NCBI GenBank assembly: GCA_964531285.1
Contig: CAZHDI010000012.1
Span: forward strand, 1-56,963
Origin: CAZHDI01 sp964531285
GTDB lineage: Bacteria; Pseudomonadota; Alphaproteobacteria; JAJFIK01
DNA: 56,963 nt
Direction of reading: 5' to 3'
Part shown: piece by piece, positions 34,957 to 43,589 of the stretch
Layout of the letters: each line of letters starts with the position of its first letter
How positions within the stretch are numbered: position 1 is the stretch's first letter
Made by a program: the position numbers and the translations under genes
The notes under the pieces: generated by a model
Database searches by the model: none
The model's input: only the letters and a program-made list of their open reading frames with translations
What the model was told of the DNA's origin: nothing

Positions 34957-36336
34957 TCAGGCCGCCCGCACCGCGCCGAGCCCGCGCGCCAGGATGGCCC
35001 GCGGGGTCTCCTCACCATCGGGTGTCATCACATGCATGACGGGCACGATGGTGGCGGGTTGTCCCTGCCGGGTCTCAAGCGGCGTCGCGGCGAGCGCCGT
35101 TCCGATGCGCGCCAGAGCCTGCCCCCCGGCATCGGGATCGGTGTTCGGCATGACAAGCGCGATCTCCCGGGGCCCGACCCGGGCGCAGAAATCCTCCGCA
35201 CGCGACAGCGCCAGAATGATCCGGGCGGCCTGCGCCATCAGCCCGTCGGTCATCTCGGCGGCGCGGCCATCGGCCAGCCGGGCCTCGGTGAGCGCGAACA
35301 CGCCGAGCGACCAGGGCCGCGGCCAGGTCCGGTGATCGCGCACCATCTGCGCCAGATAGCATTCGAATGCGGCGCGCGCGGCCAGATCGGTCGCAGGATC
35401 GGCAAAGGACTCCGGGGGCAGGGCGCGCAGGCAATCGTACAGCGCCCGGCGGGTCATGCTCTCGCTGACATGGGCGCGGATGCGCTCCGCCCAGTCATGC
35501 TCGCCGGTAAAGCGGGGGCTCAAGGGCCGCTCGATAATATCGGTCACCCCGGCGCGCAAGGCCGGCTCGGGGTCCTGAAGGCCGCCGCGCGGGCTCAGCA
35601 TCACCACCGGCGTCGTGACAAGACGCGGATTGCGCCGCAGTGCCGAGATCAGCGGCAGATAGCGGTCCACATTGCGTTCGACCGACAGGATCATCACGTC
35701 GAAACTGGCCCGCTCCAGATAATCGGCGGTCATGGCGGGCGTCAGCGAAGCCACCACATAAGTGCGCGCATCGCACAGGGTGCTTTCCAGAAGCGGATAA
35801 TCCGCACTCGGATCGCCGGCCACAAGTACCGTCGCCTCGCGCTCGGCGGTCAGGTCATCGGTATCGGCCGGCAGCACCGGCTCATTGCCGAGGGCCGTGT
35901 AGACCGCATGGCGGCGGCGCCATTCGTCGGCCATGGTTCTGGTACGGATCATAGTGGCCAGCCTCCGTCTGATCAGCCGTTCGGCGCCGCGTTCCGGGGA
36001 AGGGTCGCTCTGGGACGGGTGCGCCAGGGTCGGGCGGACCGGAACCGCCTCGGGCAGGGTTTCGCGCAGCGACAGCAGCGCCGCGTCGCCGGGCTCGGTG
36101 ACGATCACCGGTACCCCGGGACCTTTGCCGCGACCAGTCAGCAAATCCTTAATGACCCGGCCGTCGAAACAGGATTCGACCACCGCCCCGTCGGCGCGCG
36201 CGAGGCGCGCCTTGGCCGAAGCGGCCCCCGGATCGGTCGGCAACGGATCATACCCCAAGGTGCGGATCAGATCGGACCATTGCGCCGTGCGGTCCTGATC
36301 GCCCGCCACGACAAGAATGCGCGCGCGTGCAGTCAT
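34957..36336 (-). CDS. PleD-like protein with degenerate receivers and degenerate GGDEF
   Basis: A 459-residue protein laid out like PleD: two receiver-fold segments (about 5-100 and 167-285) and a GGDEF-fold C-terminus. None of the key residues survive. The receivers lack the phospho-acceptor Asp (AVVESCF; FDVMILSVER), and the second has ERP where KP is normal. The GGDEF site reads GPREI (388-392), although LVMPNTD and ADPATDLAARAAFE keep the fold pattern. It should neither be phosphorylated nor make cyclic-di-GMP. A scaffold or binding role is an inference. The ATG at 36336 was chosen; the frame extends eight codons upstream. Confidence 0.7.
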   Translation of the reverse strand: MTARARILVVAGDQDRTAQWSDLIRTLGYDPLPTDPGAASAKARLARADGAVVESCFDGRVIKDLLTGRGKGPGVPVIVTEPGDAALLSLRETLPEAVPVRPTLAHPSQSDPSPERGAERLIRRRLATMIRTRTMADEWRRRHAVYTALGNEPVLPADTDDLTAEREATVLVAGDPSADYPLLESTLCDARTYVVASLTPAMTADYLERASFDVMILSVERNVDRYLPLISALRRNPRLVTTPVVMLSPRGGLQDPEPALRAGVTDIIERPLSPRFTGEHDWAERIRAHVSESMTRRALYDCLRALPPESFADPATDLAARAAFECYLAQMVRDHRTWPRPWSLGVFALTEARLADGRAAEMTDGLMAQAARIILALSRAEDFCARVGPREIALVMPNTDPDAGGQALARIGTALAATPLETRQGQPATIVPVMHVMTPDGEETPRAILARGLGAVRAA

Positions 36337-36554
36337 CGGATTGCTGTCACCCCTCGACAAAACAGCGCCGGCAGCGTGCCCGTCCCCTTGGGCAATGCCG
36401 CGACCGGCAGATATCTTCTAGGCGACCCCCGCGCGGCAGCGCCGCGACTCGTCCGGAGTATGCGGAACGCTTCGCGATGCGGCCAGCGCTTGACGACCGG
36501 AAATGCGCGGGAAACCATGACGATGTGGTCATAATCGCAAGAGCGGGGAGCGGC

Positions 36555-37340
36555 ATGGACGAAATTGTCTCACAACGGAACATTTTGCCGGATTTGAGCG
36601 GCAAGACAGCGCTTATCACCGGCACGACAAGCGGCTTCGGCTGGCGGTTCGCGCAGCTGCTCAGCGCGGCCGGCGCGGCGGTCGTGCTCACCGGACGGCG
36701 GCGGGACCGTCTCGATGCGCTCGATCGTGCCATTACGGAACAAGGCGGGCGGGCAGCGGCCTTCACCCTCGATATAACGGATGCGGACAATATCGTCTCG
36801 GTGATCGAGGCGGCGGAAGGCACGCTGGGGCCGGTCGATATCCTGGTCAACAATGCCGGCATGAATGTCGAGGGTCGGGCCGTCGATCTGGCGCCGGAGG
36901 ATTTCGATCGCATCATGGACACCAATGTGCGCGGCGCCTTCCTGATGGCCCGCGAAGTGGCCAAACGGATGATCGCGCGCGGCGCCGCCGAAGGGCGGAT
37001 CATCAACATCGCCTCGATCGGCGGTCTCAAAGTGCTCCCGGGCCTTGCGGCCTATTGCATGTCGAAAGCCGCCATCGTGATGATGACCAAATCGCTCGCG
37101 CGCGAATGGGCCCGCCACGGCATCAATGTGAACGCAATCTGCCCCGGCTATATCGAGACCGAGATCAACCGCGACTGGTTCGCGAGCGAGGGCGGGCGCA
37201 AACAGATCGCGGGCTTTCCGCGCCGGCGCCTGGGCGAGATCGAAGACCTTGACGGCGCGCTGATGCTGCTGGCCGGCCCGCAATCGCGCTTCATGACCGG
37301 CTCGATCCTCACGGTCGATGACGGCCAGACGCTGGCGTGA
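36555..37340 (+). CDS. Short-chain dehydrogenase/reductase
   Basis: A 261-residue classical SDR. Rossmann loop TGTTSGFG, NNAG, and catalytic S..Y-CMS-K (SIGGLKVLPGLAAYCMSK) are intact, ending in the usual ILTVDDGQTLA. Substrate is unknown; 3-oxoacyl or sugar/steroid alcohols are typical. GGGGAG sits four bases before ATG 36555. It overlaps the following methyltransferase gene by four bases (GTGA). It is divergent from the PleD-like gene, with 218 bases between them in which I see no gene. Confidence 0.85.
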   Translation: MDEIVSQRNILPDLSGKTALITGTTSGFGWRFAQLLSAAGAAVVLTGRRRDRLDALDRAITEQGGRAAAFTLDITDADNIVSVIEAAEGTLGPVDILVNNAGMNVEGRAVDLAPEDFDRIMDTNVRGAFLMAREVAKRMIARGAAEGRIINIASIGGLKVLPGLAAYCMSKAAIVMMTKSLAREWARHGINVNAICPGYIETEINRDWFASEGGRKQIAGFPRRRLGEIEDLDGALMLLAGPQSRFMTGSILTVDDGQTLA

Positions 37341-37960
37341 CGGCCATGGCAGGGACGGACCAGGACAGGCTCGCCATTTTCGAGACGCAGGCCGATGAGC
37401 TGATCCCGCGCTATGACGCGCTCGATCCGAAAACGGTCTATGGGCCGGTGCGCGATCTCCTGCCGCCCGCACCGGCCTGGGTCGCCGATATCGGCGCGGG
37501 CACCGGCCGGGACGCGGCCTGGTTCGCAGGCAAGGGCGCTCGCGTGCTGGCCGCCGAGCCGGTGGCCGCGTTCCGCGCCTACGCGCAATCCGCCCATGCC
37601 TCGCAGCGCATCTCTTGGCTTGATGACCGGCTCCCCAAACTGCGGGTCATGCGCCGTCAGGGCAGGGCGGTGGATCTCGTGGTCATGATCGCTGTGTGGC
37701 ATCATCTGCATGCCGATGAGCGTCCCGCCGCCATGGCCGCCCTGCGGGATCTGATGGCGCCGCGCGCCCGGCTGATCCTCTCGGTGAAGAAGCGGCCCGG
37801 AGCGGAAACCGCCCATGACGCAGGCATCACGCACACGCTGGCCCTAGCGAGTGAACAGGGGTTGACCCTCAAAGCCAAACGGGCCGCACCGTCGGTGCAG
37901 CCCGCCAATCAAGCCCTTGGGGCGACATGGACCTGGCTCGTGGTCGATGCGCCCGCTTAA
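37337..37960 (+). CDS. SAM-dependent class I methyltransferase
   Basis: A 207-residue Rossmann-fold methyltransferase with motif I VADIGAGTGRDAAWFA and a post-II LVVMIAVWHHLH. The target is unknown. The GTG at 37337 overlaps the SDR stop; an ATG three codons later is an alternative. Its TAA shares the palindrome TTAA (37957-37960) with the stop of the convergent bactofilin-like gene. Confidence 0.8.
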   Translation: MTAMAGTDQDRLAIFETQADELIPRYDALDPKTVYGPVRDLLPPAPAWVADIGAGTGRDAAWFAGKGARVLAAEPVAAFRAYAQSAHASQRISWLDDRLPKLRVMRRQGRAVDLVVMIAVWHHLHADERPAAMAALRDLMAPRARLILSVKKRPGAETAHDAGITHTLALASEQGLTLKAKRAAPSVQPANQALGATWTWLVVDAPA

Positions 37961-39093
37961 ACCGGCGCGCCCGCCGCGGGATCTGCCCTTCGGCCGCCGA
38001 ACAGCGCCGCGCCGAACGCCCCGACACCGATCACCAGCAGACCCACCGTGACGATCGAGCCGATCACCGGGACCACCGACAGGACCGCGATGATCACCAG
38101 CGCGACCGCCAGAAAGCCCAGTTGCCGGCCGCGCGACAGAGCCCCATCCTGGTCGCGCGTGGTCAGCCGCGAGGCCCACAAAGCCGCGCTGACATAGCCC
38201 GCGAACAGCAGGAACGGATAGAGCACCAGAAGGAACAGCCCGATGGGCAGGCCGATCACGGTCGCCATCAACAGGGCCGCCGCCAGGGGCAGAAGGATGA
38301 TGAACCCGAAGCCATAGACGAGGCTGCGCAGGGGCCGCGCGCGCAGCGTCCGGATCGAGCGTTCCGTCAGCCCGGGGAACAAAAAGATCAGCACCAGGCC
38401 GCCGACAAAGGCCCAGAGGGTCATGATCACCGCCCCGCCGAAGGATTGGCCCTGATGGGGGCTCCAGCCGATAAAGGGCGCGCGCCAGCTCGCATTGAAG
38501 CCGCTGTCGAATTCATACTCAAAGGATCCGCCGACCACGCCGTCCGGCACCTCCGGCCGCTCGCGCCCGCGCACCAACAGATCGCCCTCGATGCGGGCAT
38601 CCGGCCCGAAGGTCAGGTCGTTGACCGATAATTCGGCATCGCCCTCAACGCGCGCATTGAGCCGCAAATCGCCCGCGGCCACTTCCAGATCATCGCCGAC
38701 GGTCCCGCCGATGGTAACATCACCGCCCGCGACCCGGGCTTCGCCGCCAACGCTCGTGCGATCGGACAAGGTGATGTCGCCGCCCGCGATGGACAGATCG
38801 TTCCCAATCGCGGCATCCACGGTGATATCGCCGCCCACGGCGCGGACATTGCCGCTGATATCGCCCTGAATGTCGATCTGGCCGCCGATCAGTTTCACAT
38901 CGCCGTCAACGATGGCATCGATCGTCAGATTGCCGCCGACCAGATTGACATCGCCGTCGACCTCGCTGCCGACCGACAGATTGCCGCCGATCATGCTCTG
39001 ATCGGCCCGGGCCTGGCTGGCCGCTCCCATGATCAGACCCATGGCCAGAATAGCGCCGGCCGCAGTCTGTAAAAATGTTCCTGTTCCCTGCAT
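37957..39093 (-). CDS. Bactofilin-like repeat protein with C-terminal membrane domain
   Basis: A 378-residue exported protein. It has a signal peptide (1-30, cleavage after ARA), then about 130 residues of short repeats of the form GD(V/I)..(V/I)GG(N/D)(L/I), as in polymer-forming (bactofilin-like) beta-helices. The C-terminal half has five or six transmembrane helices. Unlike true cytoplasmic bactofilins, the beta-helix would face the periplasm. Function is unknown, but envelope organisation is plausible. GGGGAG precedes the ATG at 39093 closely. Confidence 0.7.
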   Translation of the reverse strand: MQGTGTFLQTAAGAILAMGLIMGAASQARADQSMIGGNLSVGSEVDGDVNLVGGNLTIDAIVDGDVKLIGGQIDIQGDISGNVRAVGGDITVDAAIGNDLSIAGGDITLSDRTSVGGEARVAGGDVTIGGTVGDDLEVAAGDLRLNARVEGDAELSVNDLTFGPDARIEGDLLVRGRERPEVPDGVVGGSFEYEFDSGFNASWRAPFIGWSPHQGQSFGGAVIMTLWAFVGGLVLIFLFPGLTERSIRTLRARPLRSLVYGFGFIILLPLAAALLMATVIGLPIGLFLLVLYPFLLFAGYVSAALWASRLTTRDQDGALSRGRQLGFLAVALVIIAVLSVVPVIGSIVTVGLLVIGVGAFGAALFGGRRADPAAGAPV

Positions 39094-39208
39094 CGCTCCC
39101 CGCTCCCTTTCCCATGCCGCATCGAAGGCGGCACATTTTGACATGTGGGAAACTATGGGGCGGTATTCCACAGGCTCGCCATGCAAAAAGGCGCCGGATT
39201 TTTGGTGC

Positions 39209-40762
39209 TCATGCGTCCGCCGGGGCCAGGGCCGTGCGCAGGGGCCCCAGCGCCCGCCGGATCACCTTGCCGTTCGATGTGCGTGGCAGGGCCTCCACGA
39301 AGACGAATTCGCGCGGCATTTTGTAGGCCGCCAGGAACCGGCTCGCGAAAGCCGCGAGATCTTGCGGCGGCGGCGGATCGTCCGCGTCGCGGGGGACGAT
39401 AAAGGCGGCGATGACGGTCACCGCGTCGCTCACGGCGATTTGGGTCACCGCGACTTCCGTAACGCCGGGATGGCCGGACAGCGCCGCTTCGACTTCCTCC
39501 GGGGCCACGCGATAGCCAAAGGCGTTCATCACATCGTCATGCCGGCCGTGGAACCACAGATAACCGTCCTCATCGAGCATGGCGAGATCGCCGCCGATGA
39601 ACCACTCGCCGCGATAGACCGCCGCCTCTTCATCCGGACGCCGCCAATAGCCCAGCATCAATCCGGGGTCGGAGCGATGGACGGCGAGGAGGCCCAGCTC
39701 GCCCGGGGGCAGGGGCCCGGTGCCGCCGTCGATGGGCAGGATCGCCACAAGCCGGCCGGCCTGGGGCTTGCCCGGGCTGCCCGGACGCGGGGGCACGGTG
39801 GGGCTCGACGACACATAGGTCGAGCACTCGCTCATGCCGAGCGCTTCATAAAGCGGCTTGCCGGTCGCCGCCGACCATTGATTAGACAGGGCGGGCGCCA
39901 GCGCCTCGCCGGCGGTGAGCCCATGGCGCAGGCGCGTCAGGTCATGGCTATTCAAATCGGCATATTTCAGGATCTGGCGATAAAGCGACGGCACGGCGGC
40001 GAACAGGCTCGCCCCGAAACGCTCCATCAGGACCGGCCAGACCGCCGGGTCCTTGGCACCGTTATAGATCACCGTCGTCGCACCGTTCGCCCACGGATCG
40101 CTGAGCCCGACACCCAGCGTATAGGTCCAGTTGAACGCCCCGGCATGGAGCATGACATCGGCGGCGCGGATGCCGTACCAGCCCTCATACATGGGCCGGC
40201 GCCCCCACACCGAGCGCTGGGCATGGAGCACGCCCTTGGGCAAACCGCTGGTGCCCGAGGTATAGACCAGAAAGGCCGGATCATCGGCGCGGGTGGCGGC
40301 ATAGTCTTCAAGCGGATCATGCGCCTTGAGCCGGGCGATGGCCGCGCCGTCGAGCACGAGCACGCCCTCGGGCGGATCCTTGGGCATCAGATGATCCGCC
40401 ACCGCCAGAACCCGCGCCTCGGCATTCTCCAGAATAAATTGCGCTTCCGTATCGGTCAGCTGGGCGGAGGTCGGCACGGCCACAAGACCGGCCGCGATCG
40501 CGCCGAAAAACATCAGGGGATAATCGCTGGTGTTGTCCATACGGATCATCACCCGCTCTCCGGGCCTGAGCCCCGCCGCGAGCAGTCCCCGCGCAACCCG
40601 CCGGACCGCGAGATCAAGGGCACGATAGGTCCAGTGCTCGGCCTCGTCCGGCGGTGCGGCCGCATCGCTCACCACGATCAGCGCGGTCCTGTCGGCCGGT
40701 CTGTGGGGCGCGGGCCCAAGGCAGTAGCGGGCCAGATTGAACGGATCGGGCGGCGGCATCAT
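39209..40762 (-). CDS. Acyl-CoA synthetase (AMP-forming, benzoate-CoA-ligase-like)
   Basis: A 517-residue adenylate-forming enzyme that activates a carboxylic acid to its CoA thioester. The AMP-binding YTSGTSGLPKGV, GYWRRPDEEA, hinge GRHDDVMNAFGYRV and the catalytic lysine in RTSNGKVIRR are present. The binding-pocket sequence does not let me choose between aromatic and aliphatic acids. The start is one of two adjacent ATGs (40762 or 40759). It is divergent from the DUF924 gene across 68 bases. A CoA-transferase/racemase gene lies 1.7 kb away, but the two are not an operon. Confidence 0.85.
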   Translation of the reverse strand: MMPPPDPFNLARYCLGPAPHRPADRTALIVVSDAAAPPDEAEHWTYRALDLAVRRVARGLLAAGLRPGERVMIRMDNTSDYPLMFFGAIAAGLVAVPTSAQLTDTEAQFILENAEARVLAVADHLMPKDPPEGVLVLDGAAIARLKAHDPLEDYAATRADDPAFLVYTSGTSGLPKGVLHAQRSVWGRRPMYEGWYGIRAADVMLHAGAFNWTYTLGVGLSDPWANGATTVIYNGAKDPAVWPVLMERFGASLFAAVPSLYRQILKYADLNSHDLTRLRHGLTAGEALAPALSNQWSAATGKPLYEALGMSECSTYVSSSPTVPPRPGSPGKPQAGRLVAILPIDGGTGPLPPGELGLLAVHRSDPGLMLGYWRRPDEEAAVYRGEWFIGGDLAMLDEDGYLWFHGRHDDVMNAFGYRVAPEEVEAALSGHPGVTEVAVTQIAVSDAVTVIAAFIVPRDADDPPPPQDLAAFASRFLAAYKMPREFVFVEALPRTSNGKVIRRALGPLRTALAPADA

Positions 40763-40830
40763 GGGGCAGGGCTTCTCGTTGCGGCGAACACGCGCCAAGC
40801 TGCGCCCCTCAACTGTAAGGGAGCCCGGCC

Positions 40831-41379
40831 ATGACGACGACCCCGGATGATGTTTTGCGGTTCTGGTTCGACGAGGCCGGCGAAAAACGCTGGTGGTCGG
40901 CCAACCCCGATTTCGATGACACCGTGCGCAGGCGGTTTGCGGCGGTCCATCAAGCGGGGGCGGACGGGGCGTTCGACGACTGGGCCGCCGGCCCGCGCGG
41001 CGCCCTGGCCCTGGTGATCCTGCTCGATCAGGTCCCGCGCAACATGTATCGCGGGACGGCGGCGGCCTATGAGACCGACGCCCGGGCGCTGAACGTGGCC
41101 CGGGCCGCCATGGACCGGGGCTGGGCCTTGAGCCTCAGTGAGACCGAACGCCATTTCCTGCTCATGCCCTTCATGCATTCGGAGGATCTCGCCGATCAGG
41201 ACCTCGCGGTGACCTTCGGCGAAACGCTGTTCGAGGACGATGACTTCCTTAAGCACGCCCGGCGCCACCGGGAGGTGATCGTCCGCTATGGCCGGTTTCC
41301 CCATCGCAACGCCATTCTGGGCCGGACCACAACGCCGGACGAACAGACCTATCTGGATGCCGGGGGCGGCTGGGCTTGA
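40831..41379 (+). CDS. DUF924 family protein
   Basis: A 182-residue protein matching the DUF924 pattern: DDVLRFWFDEAGEKRWW at the start, LDQVPRNMYRGTAAAYETD, FLLMPFMHSEDLADQ and a tail with RHREVIVRYGRFPHRNAILG. It is a helical cytosolic family without an assigned activity, although the pattern is highly conserved. AAGGGAG lies upstream of ATG 40831. Confidence 0.88.
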   Translation: MTTTPDDVLRFWFDEAGEKRWWSANPDFDDTVRRRFAAVHQAGADGAFDDWAAGPRGALALVILLDQVPRNMYRGTAAAYETDARALNVARAAMDRGWALSLSETERHFLLMPFMHSEDLADQDLAVTFGETLFEDDDFLKHARRHREVIVRYGRFPHRNAILGRTTTPDEQTYLDAGGGWA

Positions 41380-41429
41380 CTCCAAGCCCCACCTGAACCC
41401 AAGCGCCCAACGCATAAGGCCAAAAGCAA

Positions 41430-41453
41430 AAAGGAGCCCCGCAGGGCTCCTTT
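41430..41453 (-). terminator. Intrinsic terminator of the acidic lipoprotein gene
   Basis: AAAGGAGCCC (41430-41439) and GGGCTCCTTT (41444-41453) form a ten-base perfect stem with a CGCA loop. Read on the minus strand it is followed by TTGCTTTTGG, extending a T-run, so it ends the lipoprotein transcript. On the plus strand it could also serve the DUF924 gene. Confidence 0.8.
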
Positions 41454-41489
41454 CGCACGATCTCAATCGCCAGAGTGACGCGCCGCGTC

Positions 41490-42217
41490 TTACTCTTCGT
41501 CTTCGTCGGTGGCCTCTTCGGCAGCCGCTTCCGCGTCGTCAGCCGCTTCTTCGACGTCCTCGGCAACCTCTTCGGCGGCGTCTTCGACGTCATCAGCCGC
41601 GTCTTCAGCGGCCGCTTCGGCATCCGCCGCGGCGTCGTCAGCAGTGCCGGTCACCGCGTCCATGGCGTCGCTCGCCGTGTCCTCAACGGCGTCCATGGCG
41701 TCGCNNNNNNNNNNNNNNNNNNNNNNNNNNNNNNNNNNNNNNNNNNNNNNNNNNNNNNNNNNNNNNNNNNNNNNNNNNNNNNNNNNNNNNNNNNNNNNNN
41801 NNNNTCGCCGGCCATTTCGCCAGCCTCATCCATCGCGTCGCCGGCGGCATCCATCGCGTCGCCCGCGGCCTCTTCAACCGTCTCGGCAGCGTCGGACGCC
41901 ATCTCGCCAGCCGCGTCCATGGTATCGTCAGCGACTTCAGCGGCGTCTTCAGCGGTCTCTTCGATCGCTTCACCAGCGTCCTCAACGGCGTCTTCGAGGG
42001 CCGACTCGTCCTCGTCTACCGCATCCTCAACCGCATCGGCGGCGTCTTCAGCCGCGTCTTCGGTCGTTTCGGCAGCATCATCCACAGTCTCTTCGATGGT
42101 ATCCACCGCCGAGTCGTCTTCTTCGGCCGGCGGGGTGCTCTCGCCACAGCCCGCCACAGTCAGCGCGCCGGCAGCAACGGCGCCCAGAAGCCACATCCGC
42201 AGATTGTCATTCGCCAT
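41490..42217 (-). CDS. Acidic alanine-rich repeat lipoprotein, interrupted by an assembly gap
   Basis: The product starts MANDNLRMWLLGAVAAG and has the lipobox LTVAGC, so Cys24 should be lipidated. The rest is almost only Ala, Asp, Glu, Val, Met and Thr in amphipathic units such as DAAEDAADAVEDA. DNA repeats of 21 and 33 bp flank the gap, meaning 7- and 11-residue units, as in LEA-like or apolipoprotein-like helices. The two sides are in different frames across the 100 N; they join in frame only if the true gap is 2 modulo 3. The gene is probably intact but collapsed in assembly. A role as surface or periplasmic helical spacer is an inference. Confidence 0.7.
41658..41704. repeat. 33-bp-period repeat at the left gap edge
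   Basis: GTCCATGGCGTCGC occurs at 41658-41671 and again at 41691-41704, ending exactly at the N run. The 33-bp step equals 11 codons of the lipoprotein. Confidence 0.8.
41705..41804. other. Assembly gap (100 N)
   Basis: A run of exactly 100 N inside the lipoprotein gene, a placeholder of unknown true length. Both edges end in tandem repeats, the likely cause of the break. Confidence 0.99.
41827..41863. repeat. 21-bp-period repeat at the right gap edge
   Basis: CATCCATCGCGTCGCC is found at 41827-41842 and 41848-41863, a 21-bp step equal to seven codons of the lipoprotein. Confidence 0.8.
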
Positions 42218-42429
42218 CTCTCGATACCCCCAAAAATTGGAACGGCGCCCACACAGGAACGTCCAGTCGATAACCAAAAGCACTTACGAAACCGTCGCCG
42301 GCACCGGTTGACCCCGAACGGCATCCTACCAGCGATGTTTCACACACCATCGAAGTTAACATTATATTGAAAAGCGCGCGACAATTCTGTCCTTTTCGGG
42401 GCGATAATCACGATTTTCGGGAGGAAACC
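42218..42429. promoter_or_regulatory. Divergent promoter region of the lipoprotein and racemase genes
   Basis: In 212 bases without a gene, 42353-42371 is the most AT-rich segment. ATTATA at 42361-42366 reads TATAAT on the minus strand, a perfect -10 for the lipoprotein. The overlapping TATATT (42363-42368) could serve the plus strand. No good -35 is seen for either. GGGAGG lies before the racemase start. Confidence 0.4.
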
Positions 42430-43557
42430 ATGGCGGGACCGCTGACGGGCGTCCGGATACTGGAATTTGCGGGCATTGGGCCGGGCCCGTTCTGCGCCAT
42501 GCTGCTGTCGGATCTGGGGGCCGATGTGGTGCGCATCGACCGGAAGGGGGCCAGCGGCGGATCCAAATATGACGTGACGTCGCGCGGGCGCCGGTCGGTC
42601 GCGGTGGATCTGAAAAATCCCCAAGCCGTCGAAGCGGTCATGCAGATGATGGAACAGGCCGACGGCCTCATCGAAGGGTTCCGCCCCGGCGTGATGGAGC
42701 GTCTCGGCCTTGGGCCGGTGGAGTCGCTGGAGCGCAATCCGCGCCTCGTCTATGGCCGGATGACCGGTTGGGGACAGTCCGGTCCGCTGTCCAAGGCGGC
42801 CGGTCACGACATCAACTACATCGCGCTGTCGGGCGCGCTTCACGCCATGGGCCGGGCCGACCAGCCGCCGCCGCCGCCGCTCAATCTGGTGGGCGATTTC
42901 GGCGGCGGGGCGCTCTATCTGGCCTTCGGGCTTGTGGCGGGCCTGTTCGAAGCCCAGCGGTCCGGCCAGGGCCAGGTGGTCGATGCGGCCATGACGGACG
43001 GCGTGGCCTCCTTGATGGCCATGTTTTACGGCATGCGCGCCGGCGGCATGTGGACGGATGAGCGGTATGCCAATCTGCTCGACGGCGGGGCGCATTTTTA
43101 CGATTGTTATGAATGTGCCGATGGCGGATGGATCGCCATCGGTTCGATCGAGCCGCAATTCTATGCCCTGCTGATGGAGCGGGCCGGCATCGACGATCCG
43201 GATTTCACGGCGCAGATGGACCGTGCCGCGTGGCCCAAGCTCAAGGCCAAGCTGACCGATCTGTTCAAGACCCGGCCGCGCAAGGAGTGGTGCACCATGC
43301 TGGAAGGCACCGATGTCTGCTTCGCGCCGGTTCTGTCTCTCGAAGAGGCGCCGTACCATCATCACAATGTCGCCCGCAAGACCTTCCTCGAGGTCGAAGG
43401 GGTCGTCCAGCCCAACACGGCGCCGCGCTTCAGCCGGACCAAGGGCGCCATTCAGGGGCCGCCGCCGCGCATTGGGGCGCATACGGAAGAGGCGCTGAGC
43501 GACTGGGGACTGAGCGGCGAGACGATTCAGGGATTGAAGGACAGCGGCGCCATCTGA
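42430..43557 (+). CDS. CaiB/BaiF family CoA-transferase, alpha-methylacyl-CoA racemase type
   Basis: A 375-residue family III CoA enzyme. AGIGPGPFCAMLLSDLGADV starts it, GHDINYIALSGAL carries the conserved His and Asp of the racemase branch, and GDFGGGALYL the second Asp. It likely inverts 2-methyl branched acyl-CoAs so beta-oxidation can proceed; a CoA-transfer role is the alternative. GGGAGG lies before the ATG at 42430. The histidine phosphatase gene follows 32 bases later. Confidence 0.86.
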   Translation: MAGPLTGVRILEFAGIGPGPFCAMLLSDLGADVVRIDRKGASGGSKYDVTSRGRRSVAVDLKNPQAVEAVMQMMEQADGLIEGFRPGVMERLGLGPVESLERNPRLVYGRMTGWGQSGPLSKAAGHDINYIALSGALHAMGRADQPPPPPLNLVGDFGGGALYLAFGLVAGLFEAQRSGQGQVVDAAMTDGVASLMAMFYGMRAGGMWTDERYANLLDGGAHFYDCYECADGGWIAIGSIEPQFYALLMERAGIDDPDFTAQMDRAAWPKLKAKLTDLFKTRPRKEWCTMLEGTDVCFAPVLSLEEAPYHHHNVARKTFLEVEGVVQPNTAPRFSRTKGAIQGPPPRIGAHTEEALSDWGLSGETIQGLKDSGAI

Positions 43558-43589
43558 TGGGCGCGTCTCGAACCGGCAGGAGCACCCCG

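Noticed and set aside
41475..42311. Plus-strand Ser/Ala-rich frame running across the 100-N gap
   Set aside because: It is the complement of the acidic repeat lipoprotein, depends on an arbitrary gap length and has no signal or ribosome site.
42361..42389. A full sigma-70 promoter for the lipoprotein gene (TATAAT on the minus strand)
   Set aside because: The -10 is perfect, but the hexamer 17 bases upstream (CAGAAT) is a poor -35, so I kept it only as part of a low-confidence control region.
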